Source: Dugong dugon
Taxonomy: Eukaryota > Chordata > Mammalia > Sirenia > Dugongidae
NCBI GenBank assembly: GCA_030035585.1
Contig: CM057463.1
Coordinates: forward strand, 135,192,736-135,256,735
Direction: 5' to 3'
Length of the DNA: 64,000 bases
Shown here: one piece after another, positions 34,990-47,857 of the stretch
Numbering within the stretch: position 1 is the first letter of the stretch
How the letters are laid out: each line of letters opens with the position of its first letter
The notes under the pieces: generated by a model
What the model saw: the letters and a program-made list of their open reading frames with translations, nothing else
What the model was told of the DNA's origin: nothing
Databases searched by the model: none
Made by a program: the position numbers and the translations under genes

Positions 34990-36104
34990 TTCTGGTGTTA
35001 CAGTGATTTTATTTTATTTTTGCTTTTTAAAAATTCAGGTTCAATTTATATACAACAAAAAATAAATTGCACAGTTCCAAGTATTTTATGTGATTGATTT
35101 TGACAATTAGCTATATCTGTGTAACTACAAATAATATATATACTATATTATATTATATATTATTATTATATATAGAAAGAGAGAGAGAGGGCTCATTTAA
35201 TCACTGAAGAAAGTTCCTTAGTGCTCATTTCCAGTCAATTCTACTTAAAGCCCAATCCAAGGGCAATCACTTTCTTATTTCTATAACCATAGATTTGATA
35301 CACCTAATCAAGAATTTCTAAATTAAATCACATGATATTTCATTTGAGATAGTTGACTTCTTTCACTCATTTATGAGTTGCATTTATCACTGCTTTTTTT
35401 TTTTTTTAATTGCTGTGTAGTATCAAACAATGCACTGTACTGGGCAAATCTGCTGCAAAAGACCTCTTCAAAGTGTTAAAAAGCAAAGACATCACTTTGA
35501 GGACTAAGATGCGCCTGACCCAAACCATGGTATTTTCTATCACCTTATATGCAAGCAAATGCAGGACAATGACTAAGAAAGACCAAAGAAGAATTAATGC
35601 CTTTGAATTATCATGTTGGAGAAGAATATTGAATATACCATGGACTGCCAGAAGAACAAACAAATCCATCTTGGAAAAAGTACAGCCAGAATGCTCTTTA
35701 GAAGTGGATTGCAAGACTTCGTCTCACGTACTTTGGACATGTTATCAGAAGACATCAGTCTCTGGAGAAGGACATCATGCTTCGTAAAGTAGAGTGTCTC
35801 TGAAAGAGAGGAAGACACTCAACAAGATGAATTGACACTGTGTATAATGAAGGGCTCAAGCATAGCAACAATTGTGAGGATGGCCCAAGACCTGGCAGTG
35901 TTTCCTTCTGTTGTAGATAGGGTTGCTATGAGTTGGAACTGACTCAACAGCGCCGAAGAACAAGTATTTCGTTATATTAATATAGCACAGTTTGTTTATC
36001 CATTTATCTGTACGTTTGCATTAGAGTTGTTTTCAATTTTTGGCTAATATGGATAAATTGCTATGAGTATTTATGTACAGATTTTTTTGTCCTAAAGTGT
36101 ATTT
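34990..36104 (-). mobile_element. Old LINE-1 3' end (L1M-like), interrupted by RTE
   Basis: The minus-strand 3'UTR-like part (CAACAAAAAATAAATTGCAC, TGATTTTGACAATTAGC) runs to TTTAATTGCTGTGTAGTAT. After the RTE insertion it resumes ATATTAATATAGCACAGTTT, GTTTATCCATTTATCTG and TGGCTAATATGGATAAA, the reverse complement of the L1 ORF2 C-terminal end. Confidence 0.65.
35425..35958 (+). mobile_element. RTE (BovB-like) 3' end inserted in the old L1
   Basis: Open for 125 codons from the start of the fragment: CTVLGKSAAKDLFKVLKSKD, RRINAFELSCWRRILNIPW, ILEKVQPECSLEV. It ends with the 3' tail GCTATGAGTTGGAACTGACTC. 5'-truncated. The protein part is the conserved RTE C-terminal region after the reverse transcriptase. 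Confidence 0.85.
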
Positions 36105-38655
36105 AGTTTGTTGTTAGTGTTGAGAATATACACAACAAAACATACAGCAATTCAGCATCTTCTACACACACAATTTAGTGACATTGATTACATTACTCTA
36201 GTTGTGTAACCATTCTCACCCTTCTTTTTTGAGTTGTTCCTCCCTCATTAACATAAACACACTGCCCCCTGAGGTTCCTGTCTAACCTTTTCACTTGCTG
36301 TTATCAGCATGATCCCATGCAGATAGCTCTTAAAAGAGAATATGGTTCAAGGGAGACCTGTTCTATTTACTACATTACTGTTCAGTTTTAAGACTAATTC
36401 AGAGGATATTTTTGGTTTAAAGTTTAAAGTTTATCTCATGGGAATAGTTTCAGGGATTCATCCACCCTCCATGCCTCCAGAAAATCAAAAGTCCATGATA
36501 ATTTGAAATTGTGTTCTGAATTTTCTCCCTTTTGATGAGGATTCTTCTATGGAATCTTTGATCAAATGTTCAGTAGCCAGGCACCATTCAGTTCATCTGG
36601 TCTCATGGCAAAGGAGGCAGTAATTCATGGAGGCAGTTAAGCCCACATTCCATACTTTTTTCCTAGTCCTGACTCTCCTTCTTCTTCTGTTATTCCAGGT
36701 GAATGGAGACCAACTGTTGTGCCTTGGATGATCACTGCAAACTTTTAAGACTCTGGGCACTACACAACAAACTAGGAGGTAGAACGGAAGCACTACACAT
36801 ATTATTAGGCCAATTAACTGGGATGTCCCATGAAACAATGACCCTCAATCCCCTAACTAAGGAACCAAATCTTATGAGGTGTTTGATTGTATTGATTGCA
36901 CATAAGCAGTCTCAGCAGCTGCTCTTTTTTTTTTTTAATCTATCATACAACTTTTTACAGGTGTATAACTTACTGACAGTAATTACAATAATTAACTGTG
37001 CAAGTCTACCCTTCATTCAATTTTTCCATCACCATTAACCCCCATTTCCCTTCTTTCTCCCACCTCTGGTAACCACCAATAAATTTTGCTCTCTATACAT
37101 TTGCCTTTTCTTGCCTTTTTATATAAGTTAGGTCATGCAATATTTCTCCTTTTATGATTGGCTTATTTTGCTCAGTATAATGACTTCAAACTCCATGCAT
37201 ATTGTACCATGTATCAAGACTTCATTTCTCCTACCGGATGAGTAATATTTCATTATATGTATATACCACATTTAGTTTATACACTCATCTGTTGATGGGA
37301 ATTTAGATTGTTTCCACCCTTTTGCCATTGTGAATAATGCTTCAATGAACACTGGTGTAAAAGGCTTTTCTTGGAATCTCTGCTTTCAAGTCTTTTGGGT
37401 ATATACCTAGGAATGGAATTACTGGATCATATGGTAGTTCGATTATTAGTTTTTTGAGGACCTGCCACACTGTTTTTCACAACAGCTGTACCATTTTGCA
37501 TTCTCATCAGCAGTAGGTAAGGGTTTCAGTTTCCCCACATCCTTGTCAGCATTTGGTATTTTCTGTTTAGCCATCCTAGTAGGAGTGAGATGGTATCTCA
37601 TTGTGGTTTTGATTTGCATCTCCCTAATAGCTAATGATGCCGAGCATCTTTTAATGGGTTCGGTGGTCATTTGGATGTCTTCTTTGGTGAAATGTCTATT
37701 CAAGTCTTTGCCCATTTTATGATTGCATTATTTGTATTTTGGTTGTTGTCGAAGTTTTTGTATATATTTTGGTTATTAGATTTTTGTCAGATATACGGTT
37801 TCTGAAGATATTCTCCCAACTGGTAGCTTGTCTTTTTCACTTTTTTTTGGAGTCTTTTGATAATCAAAAGTTTTTCATTTTTATGAGATCCCATTTATTT
37901 ATTTTGGCTTTTACTGTTTGTGCTTTTATTAGATAACCTTGCTTTGAAAGCTAGACCTGTTGCCCCTGCTCGTTCTTCTAACAATTTTGTGGTTTTTCTT
38001 TGCACGTTTAGGTCTTTAATTCATTTTGAATTTGTTTTGGTGTATGATGTGCAGTGTGGACCCTGTTTCATTTTTATGCATATGGAAATACAATTTTTCC
38101 AGCACCATTTATTGAAGAGACTCTTCTTTCCCTATCAAATGGACTTAGCATCCTTGTCAAAAGTCAGTTGACCATAGACATGTGGGTTTATTTTTGAACT
38201 CTTAATTCTATTCCTTTGGTCTATGTGTCTAGAGTTAAACAAGTACCAAACTGTTTTGATTACTATAGCTGTATAGTATATTTTAAAATCAGGAAGTGTG
38301 AGTCCTCCTATTTTGTTCTTCTCTTCCAACATTAATTTAGTTGTTTGGTGTCTCTTGCCATTCTATATAAAGTTGAGGATTGTTTTTTATATTTCTGTAG
38401 AGCAACCTGTTGAAATTTTGATTGGGATTGCACTGAATCTATGTATCTATTTGTGTATATTGGCTTCTTAACAACATTACATCATCTAATTCACGAACAA
38501 GGAGTATCTTTCCTTTTATTTAAGTCTTCTTTAATCTCTTTCAGCAGTGTTTTATAGTTATCAGTGTTTAAGTCCTTCATGTCCCTGGGTAGAATTATTC
38601 CTAGATATTTTATTCTCATAGATGCTATTGTAAATGGAATTGTTTGTACAGGTAT
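36105..38655 (-). mobile_element. LINE-1, older subfamily, 5'-truncated
   Basis: The minus-strand 3'UTR (36105-about 37190) matches that at 22612-23805. ORF2 C-terminal sequence then follows on the minus strand to about 38655 in broken frames. Legible pieces are 37446-37715 ([40 protein letters not shown]) and 38135-38332 ([36 protein letters not shown]). The reverse transcriptase core and everything upstream are missing. Confidence 0.85.
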
Positions 38656-39210
38656 TTTTGTGGATAAAAGTTTTAGTTCTCTTGAATAAATTCCTCGAAG
38701 CTTATTGATGGTTCCTAGAAAAGTTAGTTATAAGTTTAACATTATTAAAAAAAAGCCAAACTGTTAGCCAGAAAGTTTGTTCCGTTTTACATGTGACTAG
38801 CAATTAAATAATTAATGGGTGGGATAATATATTAGAAAAGCAAAAGGTAGAAGAATAGAGCATAAACTGTAAATGGATAAGGATCAGTTATGAATGACTT
38901 TTAGTGAACTATTTCGACCAGATTATATTTTTAGCAGGCAATACAAAAAAAAAAAAAAATAGAGCATGCAAATAAAATGAGACTTCCAAAAAGAGGATTA
39001 GGAGTGCAGTGAACTTGGATAAGATTCCAAAGACAAACTGCACACTTACGTTTTTAACTTTTCCTAGGACCACTCACAACCTCAATTTTCTTTCTTCTTT
39101 GAAAGGTGAGGCATCAGAAAATTAGAGAACTCAATTGCAATAATTTTACAGGTCTGGATCATTAAGAGGACTTACAAGACTCATTCTCTTGGGGTCTTTT
39201 ATGCTCCACT
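38656..39210. other. Unassigned sequence
   Basis: Nothing recognised except an A-tract at about 38946-38959. Confidence 0.4.
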
Positions 39211-39440
39211 AGGAGTCCAAGTTGCACAGTGGTTAAAGTGCAAAAGGTTGGCAGTTCGAACCCTCCAGCAGCTCCACAGGAGAAAGATGGTGACAGTCTG
39301 CTTCTGTAAAGATTACAGCCTTGGAAAACCTATGGGGAAGTTCGACTCTGTCCTGCTGGGTCACTACGAGTCAGAATTGACTCAATGGTAATGAGTGTTT
39401 TGTTTTGTTTTGGTTTTGGTTTTGTTTGTTTGTTTGTTTA
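39211..39440 (+). mobile_element. AfroSINE
   Basis: Head AGGAGTCCAAGTTGCACAG, B-box-like GGCAGTTCGAACCC, body GTCTGCTTCTGTAAAGATTA, then GTCACTACGAGTCAGAATTG and a TTTTGTTTTG/TTTG-rich end. Full-length. The tRNA-like head supplies the internal pol III promoter of such SINEs. Confidence 0.88.
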
Positions 39441-39489
39441 GTCAGGTCACCATGCCAGGCTATGTCATAGGTTAAACCAGGTATAAGAC

Positions 39490-41903
39490 ATCCATTAATA
39501 ATAGGAACTTAGAATGTAGGAAGTATGAACATAGGAAAATTGCAGGTCATAAAAAATGAGATGGAACACATAAACATCAATATCCTAGGCATTAGTGATC
39601 TAAAATGGACTGGTATTGGACATTTTGAATCAGACAATCATATGGCCTACTATACCAGGAATGACAAATTGAAGAGGAAAGGCATGGCATTCATTGTCAA
39701 AAAGAACATTTCAAGATCTATCTTGAAGTACAACACTGCCAGTGATGGGATAATATCCAGAACCTACAAGGAAGACCAGTTAATATGACTATTACTCAAA
39801 TTTACACACCAACCACAAAAGCAAAAGGTGAAGAAATTGAAGATTTTTACCAAATTCGGCAGTCTGCAATTGATCAAACATGCAATCAAGCTGCACTGCC
39901 AATTACTGGTGATTGGAATGGAAAAGTTGGAAACAAAGAATCAGGACTGGTAGTTGGAATATATGGCCTTGGTGATAGAAATGATGCCAGAGATCACAAA
40001 ATAGAATTTTGCAAGACCAAAGAATTCTTCATTGCAAATATTGTTTGTCTGCAATATAAACAATGACTATACACGTCATTCTCACCAGACGGAATACACA
40101 GGAATCAAATCAACTACACCTGTGGGAAGAGATGATAGAAAAGCTCAATATCATAAGTCAAAACAAGGCAAGGGGTTGACTGTGGAATAGACTATCAATT
40201 GCTCATATGCAAGTTGAAGGTGAAGTTGAAGAAAAGTAGAACAAGTTCATGAGAGCCATAATACGACCTTGAGTATATCCCACCTGAATTTAGAGACTAT
40301 CTCAAGAATAGATTTGATGCACTGAACACTAGTGAACAAAGACCAGAAGAGTTGTGGAATGACATCAAGGACAACATACATGAAGAAAGCAAGAAGTCAT
40401 TTATAAAAACAGGAAAGAAAGAAAAAAACAAAATGAATGTCAGAAGAGACTCTGAAAGTTGCTCTTGAACGTAGAGTAACTAAAGCAAAAGTAAGAAATG
40501 AGGACATCAAAGAGCTGAACAGAAGATTTCAAAGACAGGCTCAAGAAGACAAAGGAAATTATTATAATGAAATGCTCACTTGTCTACGCCAAGAAATTTG
40601 GAAGACAGCTACCTGGCCAAACAACTGGAAGGTCCACATTTGTACTCATTCCAAAGAAAGGTGATCCAAAAGAATGAGAAAATTATCAAGTAATATCATT
40701 AATATCACACACAAGTAAAATTGTGCTGAAGATCATTCAAAAGCGATTGCAGCAGTACATCAACAGGGAACTGTCAGAAATTCAAGCTGGATTCAGAAGA
40801 GGACATGGAACAAGGGATATCATTGCTGATGTCAGACGGATCCTGGCTGAAAGCAGAGAATACAAGAAAAAAGGCATTTGACTGCGTGAATCATATCAAA
40901 TTGTGGAAAACACTGCAAAGAACAGGAAATCCAGAACACATAATTGTACTCATGAGGAACCTGTACTTAGACTGAGAGGCAGTTGTTCAATCGGAACAAG
41001 GGGAGACTGCATAGTTTAAAGTTAAGAAAGGTGTAGGTCAGTGTTGTATCCTTTCACCATACTTATTCAGTCTGTATGCTGAGCAAGTAATCTGAGAAGC
41101 TGGACCATATGAAGAAGTAGGGGACATCAGGATTGGAGGAAGGCTCATTAACAGTCTTCTATATGCAGATGACACAACCTTGCTTGCTGAAAGTGAAGAG
41201 AACTCGAAGCACTTACTGATGAAGATCTAAGACCACAGACTACAGTATGGATTACACCTCAACATAAAGAAAACAAAAATCCTCACAACTGGACCAATAA
41301 GCAACATCAATGATAAATGAGAAAATATTGAAGTTGTCAAGGGTTTCATTTTACTTGGATCCAGAATCAACACCTATGGAAGCAGCAGTCAAGAAATCAA
41401 ACGATGCATTGCATTGGGCAAATCTTCTGCAAAAGACCTCTCTAAAAGTGTTAAAAAGCAAAGATGTCACTTTGAAGACTAAGGTGCACCTGATCCAAGT
41501 CATGGTATTTTCAAACACGTCACAAGCATGTGAAAGCTGAATATTGAATAAGGAAAGTTGGAGAAGAATTGACTTCTTCGAATCATGGTGTTGGTGAAGA
41601 ATATTGAATATATCATGGACTTCCAGATGAATAAACAAATATGTCTTAGAAGAATTACAGTCAGAATTCTCCTTAGAAGCAAGGATGACGAGATTTCATC
41701 TCACATACTTTGGACATGTCATCAGGAGGAACCAGTCACTGGAGAAGGACATCATGCTCGGTATTGACAAAGTGACTGCAACAGCGGGCTCAAGCATAAG
41801 AACTATTGTGAGGATGGCACAGGACTGGGCAGTGTTTCATTCTGTTGTACATAGAATCACTATGATTTGGAACCGACTCGATGGTACCTAACAACAACAA
41901 CTA
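39490..41903 (+). mobile_element. RTE (BovB-like) copy, endonuclease to 3' tail, internally deleted
   Basis: Begins in the endonuclease start (TTAATAATAGGAACTTAGAA) and ends with ACCGACTCGATGG and CTAACAACAACAAC. At about 40571 the frame jumps from YYNEM to LTCLRQEIWKT, skipping the spacer that precedes the reverse transcriptase. It is the most complete single RTE copy not interrupted by another element. Confidence 0.88.
39525..41880 (+). pseudogene. RTE endonuclease-reverse transcriptase (broken)
   Basis: Endonuclease blocks: MNIGKLQVIKNEMEHININI, ISDLKWTGIGHFESDNH, FIVKKNISRSILKYN, then in a shifted frame QIYTPTTKAKGEEIEDFYQI and ITGDWNGKVGNKESG (the GDWN motif of the apurinic-type endonuclease). 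A linker open from 40437 (MSEETLKVALERRVTKA) leads to the reverse transcriptase, whose catalytic box is YADDTTLLAESEEN near 41160. Distal blocks are CIALGKSSAKDLSKSVKKQR-like and beyond, with stops. Stops and frameshifts occur roughly every 200-300 bp, so no protein can be made. In an active element one protein nicks DNA and primes reverse transcription of its own RNA. Confidence 0.85.
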
Positions 41904-43754
41904 AGAATAAACTGTCAGATCACTTCAATACTACTTACAGAGGAATGATTAAATTCAGTGGTGGTTAGCTTAATGTAATCCATCAAATATTTAATAGTAA
42001 TAGTAGCTCCAACCACTACATCAACCTTTTTTATAATCAAATAGAAATAGAAGAAAAAGAAAAGGATAGCACTTTTTTGAAATTCCTTTTTTATGCCTAG
42101 AATGAATTCATTTCCATGCCCTAAAATCATATATTGAATGCAGTAGACAGATATTGTAGTAGTTTTATTTTTAATATGTTAACAATTTACTATTAGAGAA
42201 AGGAGACTATTTCTATATAATTTTAATTAATATATAATTTATTAGATAATACAAATTCTTTAAAATATTAAATTAAAACAGTTACCTCTTTAATAAATAA
42301 ATAATAACAAAAAGCTGGCTGTTTTAAACTGTCACACAACATTCTAAAAGCTAGGCATGACTTTAAGATTCTTAAGTCTCTCACCTACATGATTTATGAT
42401 ATAGGTTTTCAAAGTTAAAATGTCTTTTTAACATGACATTCAAAAATACTTACTATTAGTATATGTATATATAAATCATAAATTTGGGCTCTTTCTGAAT
42501 CTATCTGAATTACGTAGCGATAAATGTCAGTGGTTCTTAATTAATATACCACAGTCACTTTTAAAAGCCAGTTTTTTAAGAGAGTTTCAAAGACTGTGTT
42601 TGTAATATTTGATCCATGCTTTCCCAAATGTTTCCTCATCCTTAGATATTCTCTAGTATCCCTCAACTGAAAATTCATCTGCTTTGAAATACTGTTGTAG
42701 ATACTAGAATTAAAATATTAACATACAGAAACACACACACATTCACACACACACATTAAAGTTGGATTAGGGTCAGAGCAAGGACTTTTGTCAATAAATG
42801 TTTTTGTTCTTCTGACATTCCAATTCTTCATTAACATAAATTACATATTTTTCATAATCAGTACTTTCCTGCTACAGAACAAGCTGCTATTTTAAACACA
42901 AAATCTGTCAGAAAATGCTCAGAAACGATAGCTATGCCTATTTAATTGCTTTGATATTTATAGAAATAGCATAATTTTAATGAATATTTTTAGAGTTAGT
43001 AGGCAAGTAAAAAAATTGTCAAAATAGCTTTACAAATATTCAACTTTAGTTAGATGCATCTGTATTTTGGAGACAGCCCCAGATTATTAAAACTGATAGC
43101 AGCTTTTCCTGTATATGTTTTCATTTAGTATCATAAAACTTAAGATTTTATTTAATATATATGCTGTTCAAATTTAAATTTAATAGTTTTAATTTGATTT
43201 GAGACAAGTGCAATGAGATTTTTCTAGTCTTCAAGAGTTACTCTGAAGTTCCCCATGGACATGTTTGAATATTGAAGGCAGAGACAGAGAGAAGTTAGAG
43301 GCAGTTCATGCAATTGTTCCTCCTCATTTCCCATTTATTCTCACTTCCTTCTCTTCTTACCTTTTGAAGAAAGATGGTGATTTATTTAAGAGAGTGGACT
43401 AAAATATAATCGCCGTCTGAGAGTTACTGCATCAGTTGGCATTCTGTACTGTACTGGAAGACACTAAATGGAAGTCTCCACTTGAATTATAATGTCTTGA
43501 GTCAGACATAAGCAAACTTCAACATGTATTCAAATTATAGGTAGGAAATAAATTCTAGTGTGTCAATAACTACCACTGAAGTAGTGGGGAGCATTAATAC
43601 TTAAACATGATTTGACAGGGTTTTCTTTTCTATCCATCTCCCTCACTCTAGCTGCTCTTCTGAGCCTCTTATTACCCTTCCCAGTCTACAAACCAACTGT
43701 TTCCCTACTGTACCCTATCCTATGCATTCTCAGTGGGGTGATATCACCCCTCAA
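41904..43754. other. AT-rich unassigned sequence with a CA-rich stretch
   Basis: No gene or repeat family recognised. An interrupted (CA)n occurs at about 42731-42759. Confidence 0.4.
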
Positions 43755-43926
43755 AACCAAAACCTGTTGCCATGGACAGAGTAGAACTTCCCCACAGGGT
43801 TTTAAAGGCTGTCATCTTTACGGAAGCAGACTGTCACGTCTTTCTCCCACAGAACGACGGGTGGGTTTGAAACACGGACATTTCAGTTAGCAACCCAGCG
43901 CTTAACCACAGAGCCACAACTGGTTC
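43755..43926 (-). mobile_element. AfroSINE
   Basis: Minus strand. Legible as reverse complement: AACCTGTTGCCATGGACAG, AACTTCCCCACAGGG, GGCTGTCATCTTTACGGAAG, GCAGACTGTCACGTC, TTAGCAACCCAGCGCTTAAC and the head near CCACAACTGG. Confidence 0.82.
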
Positions 43927-44029
43927 TTGAGGAGGGTGAAAAAAACTTAGGTTCTAGAATGGTTTGTGGCCCTACAAAGCTCAACCTTACCTGATAACAT
44001 AAACAGATACAAAGTGTCATACCAATATC

Positions 44030-44080
44030 ATTACCAGTTATTATCAAGTGGACTCTGACTCATAGAGACTCCATGTGTAA
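44030..44080 (-). mobile_element. AfroSINE 3' fragment
   Basis: Only the 3' part remains (CAAGTGGACTCTGACTCATA). Short and diverged. Confidence 0.5.
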
Positions 44081-45334
44081 TAAATCTGTAGTATTAATAA
44101 TTATTATTTTATGTAGCTGGAGGTGGTGACCAAAGAAAAAAGTCTAAGAAGACTCGGGGGAGTGATTAAAATTTTTTTAAAAGTTTGAGAAACATATTTC
44201 TTTTCATTATTTTCCCAAAAGTCCAAAATATTTGTATCTAAAACCTTACTAACAATTTCCCATGCAAATCAAAGCTGTCATTTCTGTGTGCTATTAATAT
44301 CATCTAGGCACTAAGCATACTATTTTTAAAGTTATTTAAACAGAAGTGTAAATACTGTTTAATCCTACCACGTGTTTCAGTAGTTTAAAAAGAATACTCT
44401 TTCACACAAATGTAATTTTAATTAGATGAATGTAAAATAGTTTTGAATTTTGTTTGTTTTTAAGGTCATAATGATTAAGGCTTATGGTTCCTACTGATTT
44501 CTTCTTCATAAATATCCCATCTGTGCATAAATACATGAAATCTCTGATTTTTCAAGCAAACACCATCCACATTATAGGGTTCTGCTAATGTAGTAAATGA
44601 CTTTGTGATTCTAGAAGATCTTCATCCTAGGAATAATAGTTTTTCATAATTAACAATATTTGAAACCTTATTAAGACTAAAAAACAAAAAAAAGAGAGAG
44701 ACAGAAATATTTTTTTTCCAGTACCTTGGGGTTTCCATTATTATTGTACTTCTCTAAGACTGAACATTTTCAAGAAAGATGTGTTTAGTGTAGCTCAACT
44801 AAGAGAAAAATAAGTAAGGTAAGGAAATTACCATTTTATAAACTACCACTTAATAGATATATTAGAGCTTAACTGGGGTTTTTACTACTCAAATGAGAAG
44901 AAAAACAGACAAGGGAATCTGTGCTTTTAAAAAGCTGTAACAATTTGTGTCTTACAACTTTTGTAAAAAGACTCAGATATTTGAAACTCAATGGGTGTAT
45001 ATTTTTCCCCTTGAAGCAGTACACTGTTTGTCAATAACCATTCATTGTTTCATTTAATTCATATTTTATTTCAGAATATTTTTTAACTAACATTATTTTA
45101 AACTATAAATTTCTAAACTTAAAAATGTATTTGTAATTTAAAATGATTTATAGATGAAAGATAAATTAATTAATTTATTCCCTTATAATGTTTTAATGCC
45201 TTATTGAACACACAAATAAACCTTTCAAAATTTATTAACTCAAAGTCTTAAAATGAGAATTAAATATCCAAATAAATATTTTCAAAAACAAACTCACTCC
45301 ATGAATTAAAACTAATAAGATTTCATGAGTTTAT
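44081..45334. other. AT-rich unassigned sequence
   Basis: About 1.25 kb with no gene or recognised repeat. Strongly AT-rich. Confidence 0.45.
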
Positions 45335-45485
45335 AATTTTTTGTTTTTGGGTTTTAATTTGCAATCTTCATATTGTGATTGCCAGTCTTCTTTAATTTGT
45401 CTTAGTTTGAAAGCTATGCTGAATCCTTTCCACCATGGGTGACACTGCTGGTATTTGAAATATCAGAGGCATTGCCTCCAACATT

Positions 45486-45683
45486 ATATCAAAGCCATTG
45501 CTGGTGAGTTGATTCTGACTCATAGCAACCTTATAGGATGGAGTTGAACTGGCCCATAGGGTTTCCAAGGCAGTAATCCTTACCGAAGCAGATGGCCATA
45601 TTTTTCTCCCGCATAGCAGCTGCTAGTTTGGTACTGATAACCTTCCAGTTAGCAGCCAAGTGCTTTAACCACTGTGCTACCAG
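45486..45683 (-). mobile_element. AfroSINE inserted in the RTE 5'UTR
   Basis: Minus strand: AGTTGATTCTGACTCATAGC, GTAATCCTTACCGAAGCAG, TTAGCAGCCAAGTGCTTTAA. The RTE 5'UTR resumes on the other side (AGCAACACTCAAATCACC). Confidence 0.82.
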
Positions 45684-47857
45684 CAACACTCAAATCACCA
45701 TTATACAAAAAACAGTACTACAGATGAAGAACAGGAAGAAAGGCCTGGCAATCTATTGCTGAAAATTAGGCAATAAAAACCTTATGAATAAGAACAGAAC
45801 ATTGTCCAATATAGTGCTGAAAGATGAGCTTCTCAGTTTGGAAGGCACTCAAAATATGACTGAGGAAGTTCTCCCTCTTCAAATTAGAGCAGACCTTAAT
45901 GATATGGATGGAGTAAGCCTTCAGACCCTTCATTCGCTGATTTAGCAAGACTCAAAATGAGAAGTAACAACTGCAAAGATTCATTAATAATCAAAATGTG
46001 CAATGTACAAAGTATGAATCCAGGAAAATTAGAAATCATCAAAAATGAGATGGAACGCTTGGATATCTCTATCCTAGGAACTAGTGAGCTAAAATGGACT
46101 GATACTGTTCTTTTTCAATTGACAATCCTATGATCTATTATGCTGGGAACAAAAGCTTGAATAGGAAACATTCAATCATCAAAAAAAGAATATTTCTATC
46201 TTAAAATACAACAATACAACACTGTCAGTGAGAGATTAATATCCCTATGCTTTCAAGGAAGACCAGTCAATATGACCATTATTCAAAATTACACACCAAT
46301 CACAAATGCAGAAGATGATGAAATTGAAGATTTGTAAAAACAGCTGCAATGTGAAATTGATTGTATGTGCAATCAAGATGCATTGATAATTATTGGTGAT
46401 TAGAATGCAAAAGTTGTAAACAAAGAAGATGGACCAGTGGTTCAGAAACCAAAAACTTACTCATCAGAAATACTTTTATTTTTTCCCAACAACAGAATCA
46501 GTAACTATACACTTGGATCTCATGAGACAGATTGGAAAAGAATCAAATTGATTACATCTGTGGAAAAGTATAATGAAGTAGCTCAATATCACCAGTGAAG
46601 ACAAAGCCAGGAAACCACTGCAGAACTGACCATCAATTGCCCATGTGCAAATTCAAACTGAAGCTGAAGAAAATTAAATTAAGTCCATGAGAGCCAAAGT
46701 GTAATCTTGAATATATCCCACCTGAATTTAGAGGCCATCTCAAGAACAGATTTAATGCACCAATCAGTCATGACCGAAGACCGGAAGAGTTGTTGGAAGA
46801 CGTCAAGGACATCATACGTGAGGAATGTGAAAGGTCATTAAAAAGATAGGCGATAAGGAAAGACCAAAATGAATATAAGAGACTGAAAATTTCTCTTAAT
46901 CACAGAAGAGCTAAAACTAATGGAAGAAATGATGAAGTAAAAGAGCTGAAAAGAATATTTCAAAAGGAGGCTCAAGAATAAAAAGTGAAGTATTATAATA
47001 AATGTGCAAAGACCTGGAAAGGGGAAGCCAAAAGTGAATATCATGATCAGATTTCTGAAGTCTAAAGAACAGAAGAAAAAAATCAAACCCAGAGTTGCAC
47101 TATTGAAGGAATCTATACACAGAAAAATTATTGATGCAAGAAACGTTAAAAGAACACAGAATGAATACAGTTTCACTGCACCAGAAAGAGTTTAGTTGAC
47201 CTTCAAACCATTTCAGGAGGTAGCATATGTTGAAGAACAGCTGGTACTGAAGGTAGAAGTTCAAACCACACTAAAGGCATTGGCAAAAGAAAGCTCCAGG
47301 AATTGGTGGAATACCAACTGAGATGACTTACTCATCTATGTCAAGAAATTTGAATGACATCTACATGGCCAAATGACTGGAAGAGATCCATATTTGTGAT
47401 CATTCTGAAGAAAACAAACAGAATGTTGTAATTATCTAACAGTATCATTAATATCATATGCAAGCAAAATTTTACTGAAGTTAATTCAAAAACAACTTGT
47501 ACATTGACAAGGAACTGTCAGAAGTTCAAGCCAGGATCAGAAGAGGATGTGGAGAGAGGTATCATTGCTGATGTCAAAAGGGTCTTGGCTGAAAACAGAG
47601 AATTATAGAAAGATGTTTACCTGAATTAATTTTCTGAGTAAAGTTATTCAGCTGTGTAGATCATAATAAATTATGGATAATATTACATAGAATGGTAATT
47701 CCAAAATATATAATTGTTGTCATGAGGAATCTGTGCATGGATCAAAAGATTGCCACCAAACAGAGTAATGGGATACTGCATGGTTCAGGATTGGAAAAGA
47801 TGTGTTGCAGAGTTGTATCCTTTCACTTTACTTGCTCAGTCTGTGTGCTGAGAAAGT

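Noticed and set aside
34648..35097. 149-codon frame as a gene
   Set aside because: It starts in unassigned sequence, runs through T-rich tracts into old L1 3' sequence, and shows no domain or exon signals.
39211..39440. tRNA gene suggested by A- and B-box-like segments
   Set aside because: The tRNA-like part is the head of an AfroSINE, followed by the SINE body and tail. There is no complete cloverleaf.
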